A DNA stretch of 64,000 nt from Acidovorax sp. CCYZU-2555 (GTDB lineage Bacteria > Pseudomonadota > Gammaproteobacteria > Burkholderiales > Burkholderiaceae_C). The notes below the pieces were generated by a model, which was not told where the DNA came from, made no database searches, and was given only the letters and a program-made list of their open reading frames with translations. Position numbers and translations under genes: made by a program. Where the stretch lies: NCBI RefSeq assembly GCF_018413525.1, contig NZ_JAHCDD010000025.1:1-64000 (forward strand). Reading direction: 5' to 3'. The stretch's first letter is position 1; every line of letters begins with the position of its first letter. This document shows, piece by piece, positions 53,010 through 62,843 of the stretch.

Positions 53010-53993
53010 ATGCAACGCATGCAATTCATCGCCGCACTCGTGCTGGCTTCGGCGGCCCTGACGGCAGCGCACGCGGGCGACGGCCCGGGCGGCTACCCCC
53101 ACAAGCCCGTGCGCCTCGTCGTGCCGTTCCTCGCGGGCGGCGCCACCGACCTGATGGCGCGCAGCATGGCGCAGAAACTGGCCGATTCCCTGGGCCAGCC
53201 CGTGGTCGTCGACAACCGTGCGGGCGCGGGCGGCAGCATAGGCGCCGAGGCCGTCGCCAATGCGCCGAAAGACGGCTACACGCTGCTGTACTCCACCATG
53301 GGCGTGCTGACCATCAATCCCAGCCTCTACAGCAACCTCAAATACGACCCCGCAGCGAGTTTTGCGCCCGTGGGCCTGACCCACGTCACTTCCAATCTGC
53401 TGGTCGTGAACCCGCAGCTGCCGGCGAAATCGGTGGCCGAGCTGGTGGCGCTGGCGCGCAAGAAACCCGGCGGGCTGAGCTTCAGCTCGGCCGGCAACGG
53501 CACCAGCAGCCACCTTTCGGGCGAACTGTTCCAATCCATTGCCGGCGTCGACATGCAGCATGTGCCCTACAAAGGCAGCGCGGCCGGCCTGCCCGACCTG
53601 ATCGCCGGGCGCATCGACATGACATTCGATACGGCCTCGAACTTCGTCGAGTACACGCGCAGCGGCAAGCTGCGGGCCCTGGCCGTGACTTCGCGCATGC
53701 GTTTGTCGGCCATGCCCGAAGTGCCGGCCATGGCGGAAACCCCGGGCTTCTCTGACTACGACGTCTCGCTGTGGCTGGGCGTGCTGGCGCCGGCCGGCAC
53801 CTCCCCGGACATCGTCGCCTACCTCAACCGCCAGCTGGTCAAGGTGATGCGCGAGCCGGCCATGGAGGCTTCGCTCAAGCCCTACGGCATACAGCCTTTG
53901 CACAGCAGTCCGCAGGAGTTCGCCAAGGTCATAGACCAGGACCGCAAGAAATGGCAGGCGGTGGTGAAGTCGGCCAACGTGCAAGCCAATTGA
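53010..53993 (+). CDS. Bug (TctC-type) solute-binding receptor 5
   Basis: 327-aa periplasmic receptor. ATG 53010 is chosen because GGAG lies 9 nt upstream and the signal peptide (MQRMQFIAALVLASAALTAA) starts there. Hallmarks: LVVPFLAGGATDLMARSMA, VVVDNRAGAGGSIGAEA, DGYTLLYSTMG. Close in its middle (FSSAGNGTSSHLSGELFQ) to receptor 4 at 39344. It stands alone with a divergent broken dehydrogenase, so its former pathway partner may have been lost with the prophage insertion. Confidence 0.92.
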   Translation: MQRMQFIAALVLASAALTAAHAGDGPGGYPHKPVRLVVPFLAGGATDLMARSMAQKLADSLGQPVVVDNRAGAGGSIGAEAVANAPKDGYTLLYSTMGVLTINPSLYSNLKYDPAASFAPVGLTHVTSNLLVVNPQLPAKSVAELVALARKKPGGLSFSSAGNGTSSHLSGELFQSIAGVDMQHVPYKGSAAGLPDLIAGRIDMTFDTASNFVEYTRSGKLRALAVTSRMRLSAMPEVPAMAETPGFSDYDVSLWLGVLAPAGTSPDIVAYLNRQLVKVMREPAMEASLKPYGIQPLHSSPQEFAKVIDQDRKKWQAVVKSANVQAN

Positions 53994-54209
53994 CTCCTTC
54001 TGGAAAACCCTAATGAAATGTTCAACCATTGCCGTTTCTTGACCCAGCGTCGCTTCAGCGACATATTGGAATCAGGTCAAGGCAGGTTGGACGCGGTGGA
54101 ACACCAGACAAAGCCAGCAGGGCGTGCAACGCGCCCGTATCTTCCGCGCGTGACCAGGCCTTGGGCTGTTCGAGATTTCAACCCACTTTGACTCTCAAAG
54201 GCCACCGAC

Positions 54210-54647
54210 ATGACTGCTCCCAGCGAAGAAGCGACGCTTTTTTCCCACGTCAAGGAGGGCCAGACGCCGTGGCGTTCCGATGGATTGCGGGATTTTTTCC
54301 TCTACCGGGACCTGGGTGTCGCCGACGCCACCCACGGCCGCGTGATCGCGCATCTGGTCAAGGCCAACAAGCCGCCGGAAGAGGGCACGGGCTGGCACCG
54401 CCACATTGCCGATTTCCAGATCGTGCTCATGACCAAGGGCTGGGCGAAGTTCATGTACGAAGACCAGGAGACGCTGGTGGAAGCCGGCGACTGCGTGCAC
54501 CAGCGTCCCGGCATACGCCACTACCTGTTCGACTATTCGCCAGACATGGAATATCTGGAGATCGTCAGCCCTGCCTTGTTCGGCACCGTGGAAACCGACG
54601 CCCCGTGCGCCGTGCCCACGCCGGCCGCCTGGCCGCCGGGAGCCTAG
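54210..54647 (+). CDS. cupin-domain protein
   Basis: 145-aa single-domain cupin. TGWHRHIADFQIVLMTKGWA supplies the two His and Gln of motif 1, and AGDCVHQRPGIRHYLFDYS the His of motif 2, so a metal site is likely. 216 bp after Bug receptor 5 with nothing recognisable between them; converges on the MocR gene with 10 bp spacing. Probably a small metal-dependent dioxygenase or a ligand sensor; substrate unknown. Confidence 0.85.
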   Translation: MTAPSEEATLFSHVKEGQTPWRSDGLRDFFLYRDLGVADATHGRVIAHLVKANKPPEEGTGWHRHIADFQIVLMTKGWAKFMYEDQETLVEAGDCVHQRPGIRHYLFDYSPDMEYLEIVSPALFGTVETDAPCAVPTPAAWPPGA

Positions 54648-54657
54648 GGCCCGGCAA

Positions 54658-56169
54658 TCATGTCTTGCGCTTGCGCTCCGGTCTGGGCGGCGTGTCGCTG
54701 AGGCTCTGGCCCAGCTGGTCGGCCGTGGTCCTGCCCAGCAGACCGGCGGCCTCCTCGATGTCCTTGAGCGCAAAGCCGGCAAAACCCAGCACGAACGCCT
54801 CGCGGTCATCGGCGCTGTGCACCTGCCTGGTTTCTGACAGCAGCACCAGCGCCAGGCCCGAAGCGTCGCGGATGCGGCGCGCTGCGTCGGCGGTCGTGCC
54901 CTGGGGCAGCCACGCCAGCAGGTGCGTGCCTTGGTCGGGCGCCGTGGCCGTGAGCAATCCTTGGCTGGACTGCGTCAACACGCGCACCAGCAGGTCTCGG
55001 CCGCGCCGGCATTCCCCGCGCACGCGGCGCAAATGCTGGGCCAGGCTGCCGTCCGCCATCAGGTCGGCCATCGCAAGCTCCAGCATCGTCGGAACGAACC
55101 GGTCGAAAGTGCTGCGCGCGGCCAGCACCGCCTCCAGTGCGGGCAGCGGGAACACCGCATAGGCCAGCCGCAAGGCCGGGTAGGCGCTTTTCGAAAAGCC
55201 GCCGATATAGATCACGCGCTGGCTACGGTCCAGCCCGGCCAGCGCGGTCAAGGGCGGGCCCCGGTAGCGAAACTCGCTGTCGTAGTCATCCTCCAGAATC
55301 CAGGCGCCGTGGCGATGCGCCCACTCGAGCAGCGCCAGACGCCTGGGCAGCGACATGACGCTGCCCGTGGGGAACTGGTGCGAAGGCGTGACATAAATCG
55401 CTTGGGCTGCGCCCAGCCCTTGGGGGCTCGCGAGTGCGGCAATGCCCTGGGCATCGACTGCGGCGGGCTGCGTTCTCAGTCCGGCCGCACTCAGGGTGCG
55501 CTGCGCAGCGCCATAGCCGGGATCTTCCACCCACGCCAACTGCCCCGGTTGCATGAGGGCCTGCGCGCACAGCCGCAGGGCTTGCTGCGTGCCGGTGGTG
55601 ATGACGATTTGCTCGGGCGCGCAATGCACGCCGCGCGACTGCTTGAGCTCATGCGCAATCATGGCGCGCAGGCTCGCACTGCCGCGTGGATCGCCATAGC
55701 CCAGCACCGCAAGGTCATCGCCCAGCATATGCCGGCGCACCGCCGCGGCCAGGCGCTGCTGAAATGCCTTGTCCACCATGGGCATTCCCAAGGCAAAGGC
55801 CCTGAGGGGATTCGCCAGGGAGCCGGGCAGCACCTGCGGCGCAGAAGGCGTCGCGGCCTGACTTTGGCGCAGTCCGGGGGCGACAAAGCTGCCCGCGCCC
55901 ACGCGCGCCACCACCAGGCCGTCCCCTTGCAATGACTCATAGGCGCCGACGACCGCATGGCGGGCCACGCGCAACCACTCTGCCAAGGTGCGGGTGGGCG
56001 GCAGCTGCGTGCCCGAGACCAGCGCGCCTTCGAGAATGGCATCGCGCAAGGCCGCATACACGCGCGCGGTCTGGCTTCCGCGGTAGGCCGATAACTGGCG
56101 CTCCAGATGCAGGAACGTGGCCGGCACATCGGCCCAATTGGTTGAAGAAAATGCGTTGGAATTGGTCAT
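54658..56169 (-). CDS. MocR/PdxR-type regulator (GntR HTH + aminotransferase fold)
   Basis: 503-aa fusion regulator. GntR winged HTH at about 25-95 (VYAALRDAILEGALVSGTQL, then ARHAVVGAYESLQGDGLVVA), linker, then a class I aminotransferase fold (about 120-480) with YGDPRGSASLR, DDYDSEFRYRG and the PLP-lysine region GGFSKSAYPALRL. MocR proteins bind PLP and control vitamin B6 or amino-acid genes. Start taken at ATG 56169; 56181 is possible. Divergent from a PNPOx-like gene with direct repeats in and beside the gap, the standard MocR arrangement. Confidence 0.92.
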   Translation of the reverse strand: MTNSNAFSSTNWADVPATFLHLERQLSAYRGSQTARVYAALRDAILEGALVSGTQLPPTRTLAEWLRVARHAVVGAYESLQGDGLVVARVGAGSFVAPGLRQSQAATPSAPQVLPGSLANPLRAFALGMPMVDKAFQQRLAAAVRRHMLGDDLAVLGYGDPRGSASLRAMIAHELKQSRGVHCAPEQIVITTGTQQALRLCAQALMQPGQLAWVEDPGYGAAQRTLSAAGLRTQPAAVDAQGIAALASPQGLGAAQAIYVTPSHQFPTGSVMSLPRRLALLEWAHRHGAWILEDDYDSEFRYRGPPLTALAGLDRSQRVIYIGGFSKSAYPALRLAYAVFPLPALEAVLAARSTFDRFVPTMLELAMADLMADGSLAQHLRRVRGECRRGRDLLVRVLTQSSQGLLTATAPDQGTHLLAWLPQGTTADAARRIRDASGLALVLLSETRQVHSADDREAFVLGFAGFALKDIEEAAGLLGRTTADQLGQSLSDTPPRPERKRKT

Positions 56170-56186
56170 TGAATCAACCATTGGTC
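56137..56186. promoter_or_regulatory. direct repeats, candidate MocR operator
   Basis: ATTGGTT (56137-56143), ATTGGTC (56161-56167) and ATTGGTC (56180-56186) are spaced 24 and 19 bp apart, two lying around the MocR start and one in the gap to the divergent gene. MocR dimers typically recognise direct repeats of this kind. Binding is inferred. Confidence 0.45.
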
Positions 56187-56230
56187 GAGGCGAGGATAGC
56201 GCACTTGCCCTCCTTCCATTCGATACAACG

Positions 56231-56944
56231 ATGTCCCACGAAACCGCCACCTATCCCATCGACCCGGTCAACCGCGTCAAGCGCCTGCACGAGCGCGGCG
56301 CCTACGACCATGCAACCGTCCATGCGATCCTGGACGCCGCCGCATTGGCGCATACCTCCTATGTGCTCGACGGCCAGCCCTACTGCACCCCCACACTGTT
56401 CTGGCGTGAAGGCACGCGCCTGTATTGGCACGGATCGAGCGCCAGCCGCATGCTGAGGCACCAGGCGGGCGGAGTGCCGGTGTGCGTGACGGTGTCACAC
56501 CTCGACAGCCTGGTGCTGGCACGCTGCGGCTTCAATCACTCGGTGGACTACCGCGCGGTCATGGCTTTCGGCCATGCCCATCAGGTCACCGACCTCGAAG
56601 AAAAGGAGCGCGCCTTGACGATGATGGTCGACCGCTTCTACCCGCAGCGCACCGCCACCCTGCGGCCCACCTCACGCCAGGAGTTCAAGGCCACGGCGGT
56701 GATGGTGATGGACATAGAGCGCGCGTCCGCAAAGACCCGCAGCAAGGGCCTGGCCGACGACCCCGAGGACCAGGATCTGCCCATCTACGCCGAACGCATC
56801 CCGGTCATGACCGTGCTGGGCCAGCCCGAGCCTTGCGCGCGGCTTTCGCCGGAGGTGGTGCGGCCGGCAACGCTTGCGCCGTATCAGGCGGGGGAACGGC
56901 TGGATGTGGCGCTGGCTGCGGCGCATCGGTTGGCGTATAGCTAG
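56231..56944 (+). CDS. pyridoxamine 5'-phosphate oxidase-like flavin-binding protein
   Basis: 237-aa FMN-binding split-barrel protein. The pattern PVNRVKRLHERGAYDHATVH, LDGQPYCTPTLFWREGTRLY and HGSSASRMLRHQ is typical of the flavin-nucleotide-binding PNPOx-like group paired with MocR regulators. ATG 56231 starts the conserved sequence. Divergent from the MocR gene, which most likely regulates it. True PNPOx activity is not assured, as this subgroup lacks several substrate-binding residues of PdxH. Confidence 0.9.
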   Translation: MSHETATYPIDPVNRVKRLHERGAYDHATVHAILDAAALAHTSYVLDGQPYCTPTLFWREGTRLYWHGSSASRMLRHQAGGVPVCVTVSHLDSLVLARCGFNHSVDYRAVMAFGHAHQVTDLEEKERALTMMVDRFYPQRTATLRPTSRQEFKATAVMVMDIERASAKTRSKGLADDPEDQDLPIYAERIPVMTVLGQPEPCARLSPEVVRPATLAPYQAGERLDVALAAAHRLAYS

Positions 56945-57084
56945 CCTGGCGAGATTTCAGCTTGTGGCTGGCGAGTCAACCTAAGGCTGGCCCGACACAT
57001 GCTGTCTTGCGAGTTCTCTAGGCCAAACTGTCACCGGTGGGTATTGATCGCTGCCGTGCCCAAAGGGTTGGAGAAGGTATTCCG

Positions 57085-57235
57085 ATGGAACGCCGGTCAG
57101 CAGCACGAACAGGATGGCGTTGGGGGGTGGCTTCATTGCTCACTAGGAGCTTGCGCGCACCGCCCTTGGAGAAGGCACAAAGGCCGGTGGCTGTAGCCGT
57201 CGCCACAGTTCATTGGTTACCGACCGGCGTTCCAT
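57085..57235. mobile_element. IS-type remnant with 14-bp inverted ends
   Basis: ATGGAACGCCGGTC (57085-57098) and GACCGGCGTTCCAT (57222-57235) form a perfect 14-bp inverted repeat 123 bp apart. Read inward from 57235 on the minus strand, the frame gives MERRSVTNELWRRLQPPAF, which resembles the N-terminus of IS5-family transposases (a TDELWxxLxPLLP-type start). Most likely fragments of an insertion sequence in inverted orientation. The gene-free stretch 56945-57281 holds nothing else I can assign. Confidence 0.4.
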
Positions 57236-57281
57236 GGGCCGCCGGCACCACTGCTCTGAGGGCGATTGCGAGGCAGTGGCG

Positions 57282-57749
57282 TTAGCGACTCTCATTGAAT
57301 GTGACTGGCCGCGGTTTCCTGTTTCTTTGACGAACCACCACAGTGCCAGCGAGCTTGTCATGCCAGCCTTGCTTGCGGCCATCAAAAGCGACCCAGAAAA
57401 TTCCCAGACCCAAAGGCAATCCTGCGAGGAAATAACCCAGATAGCGGCCGATGAACTGTCCAGTGGATGGAGCCGCCCCCGTCTTGGCGTCAACAATTCG
57501 GGCCGATACGGCCATTTTCCCCGGCGTGGCTTGTTTAGCTACCCAAAAAACAATGACCGCAACCATTGGGAAGACCCAAGAAAGCAACACATCCATTGGG
57601 CCTTTGACTATACCTTCTCCGTCCCAATAAGCATCGCCGTAGAACGCGGTCAACAGCGGCCAGATGACGATGCCGATCAGAACGGTATCTATCAATGACG
57701 CCCCGAAACGCGCCCAGAAACCCACGTACTCCAATTCATCCGCTTCCAT
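57282..57749 (-). CDS. RDD-family membrane protein
   Basis: 155-aa inner-membrane protein. YVGFWARFGASLIDTVLIGI has the family Arg and Asp-Asp/Arg-Asp pattern in the first helix; a second helix (SWVFPMVAVIVFWVAKQATP) leads to PGKMAVSARIVDAKTG, and a third (YLGYFLAGLPLGLGIFWVAF) to DGRKQGWHDKLAGTVVV, the conserved RDD C-terminus. AAGGAG precedes ATG 57749. Single-gene unit; function unknown, with ion transport proposed for some members. Confidence 0.92.
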   Translation of the reverse strand: MEADELEYVGFWARFGASLIDTVLIGIVIWPLLTAFYGDAYWDGEGIVKGPMDVLLSWVFPMVAVIVFWVAKQATPGKMAVSARIVDAKTGAAPSTGQFIGRYLGYFLAGLPLGLGIFWVAFDGRKQGWHDKLAGTVVVRQRNRKPRPVTFNESR

Positions 57750-58717
57750 TGAAACTCCTTTGATTAAGACCTGCTGTGATTTTTTGATATGGGGCGACCA
57801 GAGTCGTTTCAATCCGTGCTACATATGCTCTCGAAGACCAACGAAGGAATGGCTTCCAATCGCTTTCATTTTTTGAACTATTGGTAACAATTAGTATAAC
57901 CCTGCTTGATGTGTAGACAGGTTGAATGGCGCTGATTTGCGTAGATCGCCTTTTGCGCATGAGGCTGTTGGTGGCTGCCGCCGTGGATTCGTTCCATTGC
58001 TACTGTGCCCGAGCGACGAAAGACAATATGCCAGGCACTCAATCTGACGAGGTTTCGCCCGATGCTGTCGCGTCTGGGCGAGTTGCTGGATGGCGAGCGG
58101 CAGGCCCAGGCAAGCCTCCGGCACCTCACGGCAGCGGCTGGCGCCGCCGCCCACTTTGGAACGCAATAAAAGCAGTTCTTCGGCCTTGCCGCGCGCCGGA
58201 GTCAGCTTGGCGGCGAAGCAGATGGGCGCGCGGCGCAGCAGGCTTCGACTGGGGACTCTGCGGATGACTGCAAAGGGTCGTTACCGCAGGTTGGCGGCCC
58301 GTTAGAACGCCCATAGTTCTCTGGGGATGCGAGTTTTTTGGTCGACAGAGAAAGAGCTGATTCGAAAGAGCTGCAGCCGCAGCATTCAATGCGCTGCCAA
58401 TCCGTCCAACGACTGGTGCCGATAGCATCGGCTGATGCGTTGCCCGCTTGAGATGACAGCACCCAGCTTGAAGCGTTCAGAGAAGTCGGCTTTGCCGCGG
58501 GTGCTTTGTCGCACCTCGCCTCCGATTCTTTGGGGCGTGACATGAAGCAGTCATAGCCTCATCGACCGCCCGAGTGCTTGCCTGACTGGTCTAGAGTACG
58601 TCGCAGTCTTCCTTCATCGCGGGCAGCGGTTCAGACCGCTAGTTGGGAGTCCAATGTCCGATGCAACAAACTTCGCACCGACGGCCTCGACCCGAAGCGG
58701 TCCCAGACTGCGGTCGC
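57750..58717. other. gene-poor region with decayed coding sequence
   Basis: Nearly 1 kb with no intact gene I can support. Bases 57860-57910 are AT-rich and suit the promoter of the RDD gene. On the plus strand, 58052-58168 reads as RFRPMLSRLGELLDGERQAQ and similar helical sequence, broken by stops soon after, consistent with an old pseudogene. Other frames show no conserved motif. Confidence 0.4.
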
Positions 58718-59134
58718 TCAATATGAGCGAAGCGATATGCCCCATGTACCGTTTTTCTTGACCACGATCCAGAGGTTGGAGTGGCGACTCAGCTCTACAT
58801 CTGTGGCTGAACGGCGGGTGTAGGTGACTAGGAAATGAACCTTGTCTTGGCTGGTCAGAACCGGAAGTTTCGATTCGTATCGGGTAGATGCCCAGCCTGT
58901 GCTTTGCAGCCGCTGGAAAAAATCTGCAGGATGCTGATCGGGCGCATCCCAAAGCAGGGTCTCGGACCCCGAAATCATCACATGCGGGAAATGAAGCCGT
59001 GCATCCATTCCCGCCAAATCTAGTGCATTGAATGCCTGCGTAAATTGGTCAAGGCAACGTGAGGCCTCTTCAACTACATCTGAGTCAATGGAGTTGTCGC
59101 TCGTTTGGCTCACAAAGGAAAGAAAGCTGCTCAT
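58718..59134 (-). CDS. SnoaL/NTF2-like domain protein
   Basis: 138-aa single-domain protein. The helix CLDQFTQAFNALDLAGMDAR is followed by LHFPHVMISGSETLLWD and strands HFLVTYTRRSATDVEL and NLWIVVKKNGTWGISLRS, the cone-shaped NTF2-like fold. ATG 59134 is chosen; the ribosome binding site is weak and an upstream in-frame start (59203) is possible. Composition is less GC-rich than the chromosome average. Likely a small enzyme or binding protein; no catalytic residues can be assigned. Confidence 0.75.
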   Translation of the reverse strand: MSSFLSFVSQTSDNSIDSDVVEEASRCLDQFTQAFNALDLAGMDARLHFPHVMISGSETLLWDAPDQHPADFFQRLQSTGWASTRYESKLPVLTSQDKVHFLVTYTRRSATDVELSRHSNLWIVVKKNGTWGISLRSY

Positions 59135-59904
59135 ATTCTGTTTCAGGCCACGGTTGCAAATAAGCAATTTTAAGCACAGCAGTGGTGATCCTCCGACTAT
59201 CACGTGCAGGGCCGATGCTTTGGGTAACAGCCGATGCTCAGGTTGGTTCTTATGGAATCCGGATGTTAGGGGGGGTTACGATTTAGTACTGCGCATGCTT
59301 TGGACTGGTCTGAAATATATACTGAAATCAATAGAGTACTTCAGCAACTCAGGAAAGTGTGAGATTGCAAGGTGTCGCTCTCAAGCGGCGTTGGTAGCGC
59401 TGCAATCAATGGAGGCGCCAGCTCAGGCGTAGCAGGTCGCTTGTCGGGCGATCTGCAAACGGTTGGCTGAGAGAATTGAATGTGTGCCGTGGAAAGTTGT
59501 CTCTCATGGGCGCTGTACATTCTGCTAAGAGTCGTCAGCCATGACCTATTTTCAAAGCTGGAACGCATCATGAATTCAGCAGAAGTTTGATGGAAAATCA
59601 ATCTGGAATGTGATGCCTATGACGGATGAATTCGGTAATATATCCTTTGGTTTTTTATGATGCCAAGAATATATTTGTCGCAGGAATGTCGCGTTCAGGC
59701 CGAAAAGGAGGCTGCAGTTTACGAGCGTTTGTGCAGGTAGACGCAACCGATCTGCGCAACCACATTCATCAAACATTGCAGCAGGTGTCGGTGTCTCATG
59801 GTATTGCGAAGACGTTGGTTGAGCTGCCTTGCGATGGGTTCGGACCAGCCCCCCTGCCATTTACCCCAGCCAAACCGGAACGGTCAACGTGTCAAAATCC
59901 AACG
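59135..59904. other. intergenic region upstream of lipase-like hydrolase
   Basis: 770 bp with no recognisable gene on either strand; reading frames are short and carry no motif. AT-richer than the flanks. It presumably contains the promoters of the SnoaL-like gene (minus) and the hydrolase (plus). No repeat or RNA structure stood out. Confidence 0.5.
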
Positions 59905-60777
59905 ATGACCACCTCGACCTCCTCCTTTCTCTCCAACGCCGACGGTACCAAGGTCGCGACCTATACCTGGGCCGACGTTGTCGGCGCGCCCGTGGGCGTG
60001 GTGCAGATCGCCCACGGACTCGCCGAACATGGGGCACGTTACGACCGGTTTGCGAAGGCGCTCAATGCCGCGGGCTTTGTGGTCCATGCGGTAGATCATC
60101 GGGGGCATGGCCGTACTGCCGATGGGCGATTGGGTGACTTCGGCAAGGCGGGGTTTGACGGGCTGATTGCCGATATAGCCCAGTTCGGCGCCGCGCTGCG
60201 TGCGCAGCAGGGCGACCTGCCGCTGTTTCTGTTCGCGCATTCGATGGGGTCGTTTGCGGCGCAGGCGGCGATCATCGATCACGCAGCGACTTGGTCGGGC
60301 GTGGTGTTGTCCGGCTCGACTGCGCTCGACATGCTGGTCGCGGCAATGGCCAATGCGCCTGCCGACGCGCCGGCCGGGCTGGCGGCATTCAATGCGGGTT
60401 TTGAACACCGCACGGGCTACGAATGGCTTTCGCGCGACGCCGCCGAGGTGGATGCCTATGTGGCCGATCCCTGGTGCGGCTGGGACGTGCCGGCCGAGGT
60501 GATTCCCGCGCTGTTCGCGCCCGCGGCCCGGCTGGCCGACCCGGCGCAGCTGGCGCGCATTCGCAGCGATCTGCCCCTGCTGCTGGCTTCCGGCGACGCC
60601 GACCCGCTGGCCGGTGGCGGCGCACTGATCGAGTTGCTGGGCAAGCGCTACCGCGACGCGGGCATCGCGGATGTGACAGTCAAGCTGTATCCGGGCGCGC
60701 GCCACGAAATTCTCAACGAGACCACGCGCAATGAGGTGACGGCCGATATCGTGGCCTGGCTGCGCGCGCGCAGCTGA
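59905..60777 (+). CDS. alpha/beta hydrolase, monoacylglycerol-lipase-like
   Basis: 290-aa serine hydrolase of the Hydrolase_4 type. GVVQIAHGLAEHGARYDRFA and VVHAVDHRGHGRTADGR are family signatures; the nucleophile lies in FAHSMGSF, the acid in ASGDADPL and the His in PGARHEILNE, so the triad is complete. ATG 59905 begins the conserved sequence. It ends 11 bp before the convergent GntR gene. Likely acts on short glycerol or other esters in the cytoplasm. Confidence 0.92.
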   Translation: MTTSTSSFLSNADGTKVATYTWADVVGAPVGVVQIAHGLAEHGARYDRFAKALNAAGFVVHAVDHRGHGRTADGRLGDFGKAGFDGLIADIAQFGAALRAQQGDLPLFLFAHSMGSFAAQAAIIDHAATWSGVVLSGSTALDMLVAAMANAPADAPAGLAAFNAGFEHRTGYEWLSRDAAEVDAYVADPWCGWDVPAEVIPALFAPAARLADPAQLARIRSDLPLLLASGDADPLAGGGALIELLGKRYRDAGIADVTVKLYPGARHEILNETTRNEVTADIVAWLRARS

Positions 60778-60788
60778 CAGCAAGGACT

Positions 60789-61526
60789 TCAGTCCCGGCC
60801 GGCGTCTGCCTGCCGGCGGATGATTTCCTCGCGCACATTGCGCACATGGGCCATGGCTGCGGCGTCGGCCGCCGCGGCGTCGCCGGCGATCACCGCCTTG
60901 CTGATCGCGCGGTAGTCGGCCAGGCGGATTTTCTGCAGCGCGGGCAGCCGGTGCTGGGCGTACACGGTGGGCATCTGGATGGACGGGAACAGCCGGCGCA
61001 GTTCGCGGCTGCCCGCTGCGTCGAGCAGGGCGCGGTAGAAGTTGCGGCGCGCGCGCGCGAAAGCGTCTGCATCTTGCGCCTTTTCCGCGGCGACCAGCTG
61101 CTGCAGTCCGGTCTGTATGGGGAGCGGCGAATGCCCGGCGCGCACGCCTTGCGCGGCGCTGCGCGCGAGCAAGCCGGTCATGCGCTCGGCCACGTCGAGC
61201 ACATGCAGGGTCTCTTGCAGCGTCAGCGACCGTATGGTCGCGCCCTTGTGCCGGAGCACATCGACGATGCCGTTGGCCGCCAGGCGCTGCATGGCCTCGC
61301 GCACCGAATTGCGGCCCACGCCGAACTGCACGGCCAGATCGGCCTCCACCAGGCGCTGGCCCGGCACAAAGCGCTGCACCTCCAGGCCATTGAAGATGCC
61401 GAAAAACACTGCGTCGGCGGCGCTGGCCACGGTCTGCGGGCGGGCGTCCTGCGCGTCTTCGGCGGCGTGATGGAGGGGGGCGGTGGTCACTGTCTGGATT
61501 TCTGTGGGGGCGCGCAAAGTGTACAC
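60789..61526 (-). CDS. GntR-family regulator with FCD domain
   Basis: Up to 245 aa. Winged HTH at about 35-105 (VPGQRLVEADLAVQFGVGRN, then SVREAMQRLAANGIVDVLRH) and an all-helical FCD ligand domain with ARRNFYRALLDAAGSRELRR and a C-terminal His-rich metal/ligand region. No ATG start; GTG 61526 is used, GTG 61490 is the alternative, and neither has a good ribosome binding site. Divergent from the acyl-CoA dehydrogenase operon, with a 31-bp palindrome in the gap. Confidence 0.88.
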   Translation of the reverse strand: MYTLRAPTEIQTVTTAPLHHAAEDAQDARPQTVASAADAVFFGIFNGLEVQRFVPGQRLVEADLAVQFGVGRNSVREAMQRLAANGIVDVLRHKGATIRSLTLQETLHVLDVAERMTGLLARSAAQGVRAGHSPLPIQTGLQQLVAAEKAQDADAFARARRNFYRALLDAAGSRELRRLFPSIQMPTVYAQHRLPALQKIRLADYRAISKAVIAGDAAAADAAAMAHVRNVREEIIRRQADAGRD

Positions 61527-61564
61527 AGCCGAGGCGTCTTCATCGCGTTTGTGGGACTATTTTT

Positions 61565-61595
61565 GTTTTCAACATTGTCCTACAATATTGAAAAC
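61565..61595. promoter_or_regulatory. 31-bp near-perfect palindrome, GntR operator
   Basis: GTTTTCAA (61565-61572) and TTGAAAAC (61588-61595) form the outer arms, ATTGT (61574-61578) and ACAAT (61582-61586) the inner arms around CCT, with only one mismatched pair. It lies in the 107-bp divergent gap between the GntR gene and the acyl-CoA dehydrogenase gene, 38 bp before the latter's start. TTGT-N-ACAA cores are the usual sites of FCD-type GntR proteins. Confidence 0.75.
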
Positions 61596-61633
61596 ATGCA
61601 GCCATGGCTTGGGTCGTCAAAGGAGACACATCA

Positions 61634-62818
<1,185 letters not shown>

Positions 62819-62843
62819 GCGGCGCCCACCTGGTGAGTTCCTT

